From contig CALCWC010000137.1 of assembly GCA_937905985.1 (NCBI GenBank), positions 1 to 20,626 of the forward strand: a stretch of 20,626 nt of DNA, read 5' to 3'. Of this stretch, positions 15,602 to 20,626 are shown piece after piece. The notes under the pieces were generated by a model. That model was given only the letters and a program-made list of their open reading frames with translations, had not been told where the DNA came from and did no database searches. The position numbers were made by a program, and so were the translations under genes. Each line of letters begins with the position of its first letter. Position 1 is the first letter of the stretch. Origin of the DNA: an uncultured Verrucomicrobiales bacterium. Lineage in GTDB: Bacteria > Verrucomicrobiota > Verrucomicrobiia > Verrucomicrobiales > Akkermansiaceae.

Positions 15602-16609
15602 ATGAAGTACAGGAACGAAGCGAAGGACGAGGTGTGCAAGGCATTGATGCAGGTGCCGTTTGCCGCGCATTGTGAGGTGACGGAGGACACGCATGAGGGC
15701 TTTCTGGTGCGGTACGCTTTGAAGGACGGCACGCAGCGCGTGCTGGAGGCGGTGGTGCTGGCACAGGCCTATCCGGCGGTGACGCTGCGCGCCATCCAGT
15801 CCAAAGACGGCTGGCGGGGCGAGCCACTGGTGGTCTCTCCCTTCATCTCCCCGGAGACGGTGCAGCTTTGCGCCCAGCACCAGGTGAGCTGCCTCGACCT
15901 CGCGGGCAACTGCCGCATCTGCTTCGGCAACGTCTATATCGCGGAGGGCGGGCACCGTAACACCGTGGTCCGCAAGCCGCGCCGCCCCGCCGTGTTCAGT
16001 CCCAACACGCCCATTTCCTCCGCCATCCTGCGCCGCCTGGTGCAGGATGTGGACAAGCCCTGGAAGCTCAAGTACCTCTCCGAGGCCCTCGGCTGCAGCA
16101 TCGGTCTGGTTCACAAGGTGAAATCCTTCCTCTGCGACCAGCTCTGGGCAGAGGCCACCAAGGACGGTGTGCGCCTCACCAATGTGCCCGGCCTCATGCA
16201 GGCCTGGGCGCGCGAATACGCCGCCGCCCCGCAGGGCATCCGCCGTTTCCACACCGACATGACGCCCGACCAGCTGGAATGGCGCGTGAACGAGATCCGC
16301 AGCCTGAACGGCATCCGCTGCTGGTTCACCGCTGCCAGCGCTGCCTCCCACTACTCCGAATCGCCGCTCCCGAATGTCTTCCACGGCCACATCCATCCCT
16401 TCCGCGTGAACGACTTCGCCCGCGAGTGCGGCCTCACCGAGGTCGCAGAGGGCGGCAACGTTGTCCTCCACCTCATCGAGCAGAACACCACCCTGGCCGA
16501 TGCCGTGGAAATCAACGGCTCCCTCCTTGTCTCTCCCGCTCAGATGTACCTCGACGCCGACGACGATTCCACCCGCTCCTACGCCCTCCAGCTCATCTCC
16601 AAAAAATAA
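15602..16609 (+). CDS. AbiEi_2-like winged-helix protein (type IV antitoxin-related regulator)
   Basis: A 335-residue protein. The N-terminal third holds LCAQHQVSCLDLAGNCRICF (89-108), resembling the LDLAGN segment of AbiEi_2-type proteins (PF09952, regulators related to the AbiEi antitoxin). Residues about 135-195 look like a winged helix (ISSAILRRLVQDVDKPWKLK, then YLSEALGCSIGLVHKVKSFL). The C-terminal half (about 215-335) is a less familiar domain with NEIRSLNGIRCWFTAASAAS and LIEQNTT. Family members usually repress their own operon and antagonise an AbiEii nucleotidyltransferase; no such gene is nearby. A second AbiEi-type gene follows 167 bp downstream with its own promoter. The protein could instead be a stand-alone transcription factor. 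The family assignment is from memory of the motif and is moderately sure. Confidence 0.62.
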   Translation: MKYRNEAKDEVCKALMQVPFAAHCEVTEDTHEGFLVRYALKDGTQRVLEAVVLAQAYPAVTLRAIQSKDGWRGEPLVVSPFISPETVQLCAQHQVSCLDLAGNCRICFGNVYIAEGGHRNTVVRKPRRPAVFSPNTPISSAILRRLVQDVDKPWKLKYLSEALGCSIGLVHKVKSFLCDQLWAEATKDGVRLTNVPGLMQAWAREYAAAPQGIRRFHTDMTPDQLEWRVNEIRSLNGIRCWFTAASAASHYSESPLPNVFHGHIHPFRVNDFARECGLTEVAEGGNVVLHLIEQNTTLADAVEINGSLLVSPAQMYLDADDDSTRSYALQLISKK

Positions 16610-16642
16610 CCGCGCCCCTATACGGGCGCTCTTGGCTCCTCT

Positions 16643-16682
16643 CTTGCGAGAAGTGGAAGCAAATCCGCAAGTTTATTTTTTT
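16643..16682 (+). terminator. Probable terminator of the AbiEi_2-like gene
   Basis: A 6-bp stem (CTTGCG at 16643-16648 pairing with CGCAAG at 16666-16671) with a 17-nt loop is followed by TTTATTTTTTT. A second small hairpin (16612-16617 with 16624-16629) lies just after the stop. The stem is short but the T-tract is convincing. Confidence 0.5.
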
Positions 16683-16731
16683 ACCATTAAATCGAAACGA
16701 ACAAAAAATCGATACAAATGTTAAAAATGGC

Positions 16732-16762
16732 TTGACGTGTAGGGGGGGGCGCGGCGTACGAT
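16732..16762 (+). promoter_or_regulatory. Promoter with a G8 tract in the spacer, upstream of the AbiEi gene
   Basis: TTGACG (16732-16737) and TACGAT (16757-16762) are 19 bp apart. The spacer contains eight consecutive G residues (16742-16749). The -10 ends 14 nt before the ATG at 16777. Losing two Gs would give the optimal 17-bp spacing, so the tract could set promoter strength by slippage. Confidence 0.5.
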
Positions 16763-16776
16763 TTCCGGCAGCGGGT

Positions 16777-17373
16777 ATGAGAGGCAAATGGGAACAGCTG
16801 GTTGCAGCTATTCGGCGGCACGGCAATGCCGTTAGCACGGCGCAGGCGGAGAGTGCGGGAATCTCCCGCGCGCTGCTGGCGTACTATGCCGCGCGGGGGA
16901 GCGTGGTGCGTGTGCGGCACGGCGTGTATGCATTGCCGGATGACTTGCGCGATGAGATGGCGGAAACTCTGCGCGTGGCATCGCACGCCGTTCTTTCCCA
17001 TGAAACGGCGCTGTTTCTGCACGGCCTGACCAACCGCACGCCTTTTCGCCTCATGCTCACCATACCGTCGGACACCTCGCTGCCCGCCAGCCTCAAGGGT
17101 GCGGTTCGGTGCTTCTATGTGAGCCCGCAGCTGCATCGCCTGGGAATGGCCACCGCAATCAACAACCTGGGCCACAAAGTGCGCTGCTATGATGCGGAGC
17201 GCACCATCTGCGACCTGCTGCGCAGCCGCTCCAAGATGGATGCGGAAATCCTGCCGGATGCCCTGAAACGCTATGCCGCATGGCCGCGGCGGGATTTGAA
17301 CAGGCTCATGGAATACGCTTCCCTCCTGCGCGTGCAGAATGCCGTCCGCATCTATCTGGAAACTCTCCTATGA
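16777..17373 (+). CDS. AbiEi family type IV antitoxin / transcriptional regulator, orphan
   Basis: A 198-residue protein with AbiEi layout. Residues about 5-55 are a winged helix (STAQAESAGISRALLAYYAA, then VRVRHGVYALP). The middle holds VLSHETALFLHGLTNRTPF (72-90). The C-terminal part has the hallmark CYDAERTICDLLRSRSKMD (137-155). AbiEi proteins bind inverted repeats to repress their operon and neutralise the AbiEii nucleotidyltransferase toxin, whose gene normally overlaps or follows directly. Here hairpin element B begins 20 bp after the stop and no AbiEii gene exists in the window, so the antitoxin looks orphaned. It may have been kept as a regulator or as protection against incoming AbiEii. 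The ATG at 16777 sits 14 nt after the putative -10; no Shine-Dalgarno sequence is seen. Confidence 0.82.
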   Translation: MRGKWEQLVAAIRRHGNAVSTAQAESAGISRALLAYYAARGSVVRVRHGVYALPDDLRDEMAETLRVASHAVLSHETALFLHGLTNRTPFRLMLTIPSDTSLPASLKGAVRCFYVSPQLHRLGMATAINNLGHKVRCYDAERTICDLLRSRSKMDAEILPDALKRYAAWPRRDLNRLMEYASLLRVQNAVRIYLETLL

Positions 17374-17392
17374 CCCCGCTTGAAAAAAGCCC

Positions 17393-17869
17393 ACACCGGC
17401 CCACACCGCCGTTCGGCGGCGTTATCGTGGTGTGTATGCAGGGGTGGTTACCCACGGGTTAAAGAAAGCCGCCGACGGCTGGAAGGCGGATTAGCCTGCC
17501 GCACAGCGGCAGCCCGCAGGGTGAGGGCGCGTGAGGCGCGCCCGAAGCAACCCGTGGCTTGCGCATCACCGCCCCCGGAGGGGGCTTCATATAGCCGCGT
17601 CCGTCTTCGCTAAAGCTATGCCGAGACCCGTCTACGACTGACGCCTACGCCGAGGCAAGCAGGCCGCCGAGACAGGCCAGGCGAGGTTGACTACAAGTTC
17701 CATCTGGCGTTCCACCAGATGGAACGTTACTATACCGCGCCGCCAGGCGCGCTAACTGTAACCCCGTCAGGGGTGATGGTGCGCAAGCCACGGCATCTTT
17801 ATGCCGTGGGTCACCCGGCGCGCCTACCAATCCACGGTAACGCCGCCGAACGGCGGTGTGGGCCGGTGT
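17393..17869. mobile_element. Non-coding hairpin-dense element B with 38-bp terminal inverted repeats
   Basis: The ends 17393-17430 and 17832-17869 are inverted copies matching at 37 of 38 positions, the outer 32 perfectly. They contain their own small palindrome (CCGCCGTTCGGCGG). The interior has no credible gene but back-to-back perfect hairpins: 17496-17512 (7-bp stem, ACA loop), 17697-17725 (11-bp stem), 17788-17809 (9-bp stem, CTTT loop), and GC stems near 17525, 17570 and 17760. Short motifs resemble element A (GTCTCGGCA and TATAtnnAGCC, one in opposite orientation). Size (477 bp), inverted ends and lack of genes fit a MITE or a structured RNA locus. No target duplication is seen. It lies between the orphan AbiEi gene and the ImmA/IrrE promoter. 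Confidence 0.62.
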
Positions 17870-17962
17870 ATTGCATGCCTACCAACCACCTTCGTTGTCA
17901 CCAATCATTTCACCTCCGCGCCCTCCTTGCCTAGCACGCCCGGATGCACCCCGTCGCCGAAC

Positions 17963-18014
17963 GGCGCGGCGAATTTCTCAAATAGTACATAGTTCCTTGT
18001 ACCTAGTACCTTTA
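17963..18014 (+). repeat. Composite intergenic repeat: GCGGCGAATTTCTCAAA box plus GTACctaGTAC repeats
   Basis: The box GGCGAATTTCTCAAATAG is followed by AGTACATAG / CTTGTACCTAGTACC quasi-repeats, close to the arrangement at 6655. It lies upstream of the ImmA/IrrE promoter. Between 17870 and 17962 nothing else is supported. Confidence 0.6.
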
Positions 18015-18044
18015 ACAAAAAATCCGAGATTTTTTTGTTTTGGG

Positions 18045-18081
18045 GTTGACAAACACCTCTTTAATGCGCTATTTTGTCAAC
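18045..18081 (+). promoter_or_regulatory. Promoter embedded in a 9-bp inverted repeat, probable autoregulatory operator
   Basis: GTTGACAAA (18045-18053) and its perfect inverse TTTGTCAAC (18073-18081) are 19 bp apart. The left arm contains a consensus -35 (TTGACA, 18046-18051), and a possible -10 (TATTTT, 18070-18075) overlaps the right arm. A dimeric helix-turn-helix protein bound here would block transcription. The adjacent gene encodes one. Confidence 0.72.
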
Positions 18082-18100
18082 TGTACCCGCTACAACACCC

Positions 18101-19174
18101 ATGAACACTACCTTTGCAAGCCAGATGAGGAACCGCCGGAAGGTGCGCAGGATGTCGCTGCGCGCGCTGCGGGATGCCATCGGCGGTGTGGTGTCGCACG
18201 AGATGCTGGCGCGCTACGAGCGGGGCGAGGCGGAGCCGCGGGCGGACGTGGCGGAGCGGCTGCGTGCGGCGCTGGGCATCATGGATGACGTGGTGCTGCC
18301 GATGCAGCCTCTGCAGAATATCCAGTTCCGCGCACGCTACGGGCTTCCGCAGAAGGAGCGGGATGCCATCATCGCCGGCGCCACGGAGCATTTCAACCTG
18401 TACCGCGAGGTGGAGCGCCGCGTGGGGGCCGACACGCCGTTCCGCAACCCCTTCGAGGGTGCTGCGCCGGATTTCTCCGGCGACACGGATGTGATGGAGG
18501 ACGTGGCGGACGAGTTGCGGCGGCGCTGGGACCTGGGGTTCGGCCCGCTGCCCAACCTCTGCTACCTGCTGGAGCGCAAGGGCATCAAGATTTTCGAGGC
18601 GGAGAGCCGCGAGTTCGCCTTCAGCGGCTTCTCCGCAGAGCTGGACGGCTGCCCGCTCATCTGCGTGGCGCAATGGCTCAACGACACCATCTATCTGCCC
18701 CGAAAGCGCATGACCCTGGCGCACGAGCTTGCCCACATCCTCTTCCCCCAGCTGGATGCCGAGGAGGGCAGCGAGGAGGAGTACTACATCCAGCACTTCG
18801 CCGGCGCCCTGCTGGTGCCGCGCGCCGCGCTCTTCGAGGCCCTGGGCAACACCCCGCGCGATTCCGTGCAGCTCGGCGAGCTGCTGGAGCTCAAGCACTA
18901 CTTCGGCGCCAGCCTCAAGGCCATCATGATCCGCGCCTGGCAGCTCGGCATCGTCTCCCCGGATGCCCAAGCCCGCTGGGAGGCCTACTACGCATCCCAC
19001 CGCTATCTGGACAAGGACCCCGGCGCCTACGCCGTGCCGGAGCATTCCGAACGCTACCGCCAGCTCGTCGCCCGCGGCGTCCTCTGCGGCGCCATCTCAC
19101 GAGACGAAGCCTCCTCCCGCTTCAACGCTCCCCCCACCCCCGAAATGGACATCAACGTCATCAACCCCTCCTAA
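18101..19174 (+). CDS. XRE-family regulator fused to ImmA/IrrE metallopeptidase
   Basis: A 357-residue protein. Residues about 14-62 are an XRE helix-turn-helix (MSLRALRDAIGGVVSHEMLA, then RYERGEAEPRADVAERL). Residues about 150-280 are an ImmA/IrrE peptidase with the zinc motif HELAH at 208-212 and the family follow-up EYYIQHFAGALLVPR at 227-241. Proteins of this design repress their own promoter and cleave a partner or repressor, often in toxin-antitoxin or phage-response modules. The ATG at 18101 (ACACCCATG, no Shine-Dalgarno) is preferred over a TTG at 18074, which lies inside the promoter. A 78-aa gene follows 35 bp later across a TAATCC repeat and may be its partner. The last residues APPTPEMDINVI are encoded by a 36-bp sequence repeated exactly in the gene at 20063. 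Confidence 0.87.
   Translation: MNTTFASQMRNRRKVRRMSLRALRDAIGGVVSHEMLARYERGEAEPRADVAERLRAALGIMDDVVLPMQPLQNIQFRARYGLPQKERDAIIAGATEHFNLYREVERRVGADTPFRNPFEGAAPDFSGDTDVMEDVADELRRRWDLGFGPLPNLCYLLERKGIKIFEAESREFAFSGFSAELDGCPLICVAQWLNDTIYLPRKRMTLAHELAHILFPQLDAEEGSEEEYYIQHFAGALLVPRAALFEALGNTPRDSVQLGELLELKHYFGASLKAIMIRAWQLGIVSPDAQARWEAYYASHRYLDKDPGAYAVPEHSERYRQLVARGVLCGAISRDEASSRFNAPPTPEMDINVINPS
19127..19162 (+). repeat. 36-bp direct repeat, copy 1 (encodes APPTPEMDINVI)
   Basis: Identical over 36 bases to 20483-20518 and in the same reading frame, near the 3' end of an unrelated gene. Downstream of both copies lie intergenic AT-rich repeats. Confidence 0.95.
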
Positions 19175-19206
19175 TCCTAATCCTAATCCTAATCCTAATC
19201 CTAATT
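19170..19206 (+). repeat. TAATCC hexamer tandem repeat at the ImmA/IrrE stop
   Basis: Five perfect TCCTAA units plus partial ends run from the stop codon of the ImmA/IrrE gene to 4 nt before the ATG of the 78-aa gene. Every unit carries an in-frame TAA. It replaces any Shine-Dalgarno site. Copy number could vary by slippage and change the spacing. Confidence 0.92.
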
Positions 19207-19209
19207 GCC

Positions 19210-19446
19210 ATGCCGTCTATCATCACCACCACCCCGAACACGCTGGTCCGCATCTCTCCCAAGGATCCGCACCAGCTCCAGTACTCCGACCTCAAGGGCA
19301 TCGTCTGGCACAACCTCGGCTGCCCCCACCAGTTCCGGTTCCAGGAGCTCATCGACCCCGGCGACCGCGAAATCCTCGCCGTCACCGACCAGGGCCTCTA
19401 CTACTCCGACCGCAAGTGCCAGGTCTGGCACCTCCGCCGCAGATAA
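19210..19446 (+). CDS. Small protein with an internal YSDxKxxVWH repeat, function unknown
   Basis: A 78-residue protein I do not recognise. It contains two copies of a motif 40 residues apart: YSDLKGIVWHNL at 25-36 and YSDRKCQVWHLR at 65-76, each preceded by a short hydrophobic strand. The pattern faintly resembles an Asp-box (SxDxGxxW), but the Asp is shifted. It has no signal peptide or membrane segment, so it is probably cytoplasmic and beta-rich. It starts 35 bp after the XRE-ImmA/IrrE gene, separated only by a hexamer repeat, so the pair is likely co-transcribed. By analogy with ImmA/IrrE modules it could be the regulated partner or toxin, but nothing in the sequence proves this. The start is TTGCCATG without Shine-Dalgarno. 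Confidence 0.68.
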   Translation: MPSIITTTPNTLVRISPKDPHQLQYSDLKGIVWHNLGCPHQFRFQELIDPGDREILAVTDQGLYYSDRKCQVWHLRRR

Positions 19447-19472
19447 CCGCGCCCACCCACCAACCACCCACC

Positions 19473-19492
19473 TAATCTTAATCCTAATCCAT
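19473..19492 (+). repeat. TAATCC-type repeat between the 78-aa gene and the Sel1-like gene
   Basis: Three degenerate units (TAATCTTAATCCTAATCC) lie 27 nt after the preceding stop and end 15 nt before the ATG at 19508. This is the third example in the window. Confidence 0.75.
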
Positions 19493-19507
19493 AATTCCAA
19501 TTATCCC

Positions 19508-19984
19508 ATGAAAACAAAATCCATCATCCGCACCGTCATCCCGGCACTCGTCCTGCTGGCCGCCGCCTCGCCCCTCTCCGCCGAACCCTCCGCGGAAGAC
19601 AAGGCGTTCTACAACGAAAAAATCATGCCCGCCGTCCAACGAAACGACTGGGCAGCCGTCCATAAACTCGCCGGGCAGCTCGCCGCGCAAACCAAGGATA
19701 TGCAAGCGCAGATCCTCATGCGCCAGCTGGAGCTCCAGGCAGTCACCATGCAGGGTATTCAGGCCCTCCAGCAAGGCGATGGCGAGAAGGCCCGCCGCTT
19801 TTTCCAACAGGCCGCAAGCCAGGGGAACGGCGATGCCCTCAACATGCTGGGCCAGATGTACATCTCCGGTCTGGGCAACACGCCCATCAACGCCCAGTAC
19901 GGCATCTCGCTCGTCCAGCAGGCCGCCAGGGTGGGCTGCCGCGCCGCCCAGGACTACCTCCGCCAGCGCCGCATCCCCTGGTAA
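19508..19984 (+). CDS. Exported Sel1-repeat-like protein
   Basis: A 158-residue protein with a clear signal peptide (MKTKSIIRTVIPALVLLAAA, cleavage near SPLSA-EPS, residue 25). The mature part is helical. Residues about 85-150 read QQGDGEKARRFFQQAASQGN, then GDALNMLGQMYISGLG and AQYGISLVQQAARVGCRAAQ, which is one to two Sel1/TPR-like repeats (A-x-x-x-L-G-x-x-Y-x-x-G). Such proteins mediate protein contacts in the periplasm or at the surface. The start is ATCCCATG with no Shine-Dalgarno sequence. It follows the 78-aa gene by 61 bp across a TAATCC-type repeat. A GC hairpin (19993-20009) lies just after the stop. Partner and function are unknown. Confidence 0.75.
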   Translation: MKTKSIIRTVIPALVLLAAASPLSAEPSAEDKAFYNEKIMPAVQRNDWAAVHKLAGQLAAQTKDMQAQILMRQLELQAVTMQGIQALQQGDGEKARRFFQQAASQGNGDALNMLGQMYISGLGNTPINAQYGISLVQQAARVGCRAAQDYLRQRRIPW

Positions 19985-19992
19985 CCGTCCCC

Positions 19993-20056
19993 CGCGCCCT
20001 CCGGGCGCGCGAACTTCACAAATTGTAAATCGTAAATTGTAAATCGTAAATCCCCA
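19993..20056 (+). repeat. GC hairpin plus GCGCGAACTTC box and GTAAATC tandem repeats
   Basis: A 7-bp stem (CGCGCCC at 19993-19999 pairing with 20003-20009, TCC loop) runs into the box GCGCGAACTTCACAAA and then four GTAAATY units, ending 7 nt before the ATG at 20063. The hairpin could terminate or stabilise the upstream message. The layout is nearly the same at 20526-20574. Confidence 0.85.
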
Positions 20057-20062
20057 TTACCC

Positions 20063-20557
20063 ATGTCACATCTCCGTAATATTGAACTTAAATTCTCCCG
20101 CTATGGTCTCCACGGCTCGAATGGCTCCCGCCGTGTCTTCTGGCTCGTCTCTGCCGTGCTCACCTACCATGCTCCCTCCCAGAGCAAGAAAAAGGTCAAC
20201 CTGGCCGAGATAGGCCCCCTCACCACGGCGCAAAAGAACAGGCTCAAGGTGTATTTCTGCCCCTCTTTCTTCATTGTGGAATCCCCGCAGGAATACCGCT
20301 TCTACAACCACCAGGGGGAATATGTCTCCACCGTGCCCACAGAGGAAACCGGAAGCTTTGACTCCTTCTCGCTCAACTTTGAGAACGGTGAGCCCAGGTG
20401 GGACCTCTGCGGCGTGGCCTTCCGCAAGGGAGATAACATACGCTTTTACAAGGCCGATGGCACCCTGGACAACGTGTGCGATGCTCCCCCCACCCCCGAA
20501 ATGGACATCAACGTCATCTCTCCCCCGCGCGAAGCGCGCGAACTTCCCAAATTGTAA
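20063..20557 (+). CDS. Hypothetical protein with shared APPTPEMDINVI tail
   Basis: A 164-residue protein I do not recognise. The N-terminus is basic (MSHLRNIELKFSRYGLHGSN) and includes a short hydrophobic stretch (RRVFWLVSAVLTYHA, 24-38) too weak to call a membrane anchor. The middle is beta-rich with repeated Tyr/Phe-Asp-Gly turns (YRFYNHQGEYVSTV and IRFYKADGTLDNV), which resemble each other and may be tandem WG/YD-type hairpins. From residue 141, APPTPEMDINVI is encoded by a 36-bp copy of the ImmA/IrrE gene end. The last residues, SPPREARELPKL, are encoded by the GC hairpin and box that elsewhere are intergenic. The natural C-terminus is therefore probably around residue 140. The start TTACCCATG lacks a Shine-Dalgarno site. 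Confidence 0.6.
   Translation: MSHLRNIELKFSRYGLHGSNGSRRVFWLVSAVLTYHAPSQSKKKVNLAEIGPLTTAQKNRLKVYFCPSFFIVESPQEYRFYNHQGEYVSTVPTEETGSFDSFSLNFENGEPRWDLCGVAFRKGDNIRFYKADGTLDNVCDAPPTPEMDINVISPPREARELPKL
20483..20518 (+). repeat. 36-bp direct repeat, copy 2 (encodes APPTPEMDINVI)
   Basis: Exact copy of 19127-19162, 1,356 bp downstream of it and in the same reading frame of a different gene. Confidence 0.95.
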
Positions 20558-20588
20558 ATCGTCAATCGTAAATCACTGCCGTCCCATA
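20526..20588 (+). repeat. GC hairpin, GCGCGAACTTC box, GTAAATC repeats and a diverged element-A end
   Basis: The hairpin CGCGC-GAA-GCGCG (20526-20538), the box GCGCGAACTTCCCAAA and GTAAATC-type units are followed by ATCACTGCCGTCCCATA (20572-20588). The last sequence differs from the end of element A at two of 17 positions, so another such element may start here and continue past the window. Bases 20589-20626 hold nothing I can assign. Confidence 0.65.
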
Positions 20589-20626
20589 AAATTTCGAGAA
20601 GACACAAAAAAGTGGTGGTAGGTTTT

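Noticed and set aside
15398..16471. Upstream extension of hldE to an 847-codon frame
   Set aside because: It is antisense to the AbiEi_2-like gene, passes through the hldE promoter and has no kinase-related sequence. The 489-residue version matches HldE length.
17374..17400. Remnant of an AbiEii toxin after the AbiEi stop
   Set aside because: No nucleotidyltransferase motif (GG-T-DxD-like) appears in any frame between 17374 and 18100.
17380..17934. Short plus-strand open frames inside element B
   Set aside because: They are built from hairpin arms and inverted repeats, with no Shine-Dalgarno site, no CCCATG context and no protein-like composition.

Overview
The window looks like a GC-rich chromosome from the Verrucomicrobiota, probably an Akkermansia-like lineage. 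The main clue is the pair of PEP-CTERM tails (xPEPxx, a hydrophobic stretch, then AARKRRK or AARRR). The ADP-heptose genes support a Gram-negative envelope. Most starts lack a Shine-Dalgarno sequence. The taxonomy is an inference from protein features; no 16S gene or search was available.

Layout. (1) 1-2773, plus strand: an intrinsic terminator, a near-consensus sigma70 promoter, a Wzx/WzxC-type oligosaccharide flippase and a polysaccharide pyruvyl transferase-family protein, which is the end of a surface-glycan cluster. (2) 2774-5700: a gene graveyard. It holds a headless PEP-CTERM/autotransporter-type protein that has lost its stop, a broken pyruvyl transferase-family gene containing a heptamer tandem repeat, and scattered coding fossils. 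(3) 5712-6467, minus: an intact PEP-CTERM protein. (4) 6780-8117, plus: a Fic-domain protein with a winged-helix tail, preceded by a 22-bp perfect palindrome. (5) 8244-11412, plus: four consecutive DUF805 membrane proteins, three of which carry an N-terminal GYF_2-like domain and a zinc ribbon. (6) 11413-11907: hairpin-dense non-coding element A with 17-bp terminal inverted repeats. (7) 11941-15397, minus: the operon hldE-gmhA-gmhB-GT9, which makes and probably uses ADP-heptose, driven by a promoter that predicts a leaderless mRNA. (8) 15602-17373, plus: two AbiEi-type winged-helix regulators with no AbiEii toxin beside them. (9) 17393-17869: hairpin-dense element B with 38-bp terminal inverted repeats. 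(10) 18101-20557, plus: an XRE-ImmA/IrrE regulator-protease with an operator-like inverted repeat, a 78-aa protein with an internal repeat, a secreted Sel1-like protein and an unknown protein that shares an exact 36-bp coding tail with the ImmA/IrrE gene.

The most unusual layer lies between the genes. Short AT-rich tandem repeats (TAATCC-type or GTAAATC-type) sit at stop/start junctions. A recurring box, GCGCGAAYTTC-n-CAAA, often follows a GC hairpin. C-rich CCCATG starts replace Shine-Dalgarno sites. The repeats appear to have overwritten gene 3' ends, giving odd C-termini. The two large elements each begin within about 20 bp of a stop codon. Together these suggest a family of non-coding repeats shaping operon junctions in this genome. 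The best candidate for a new functional system is the cassette at 18101-20557; the DUF805 array is second.
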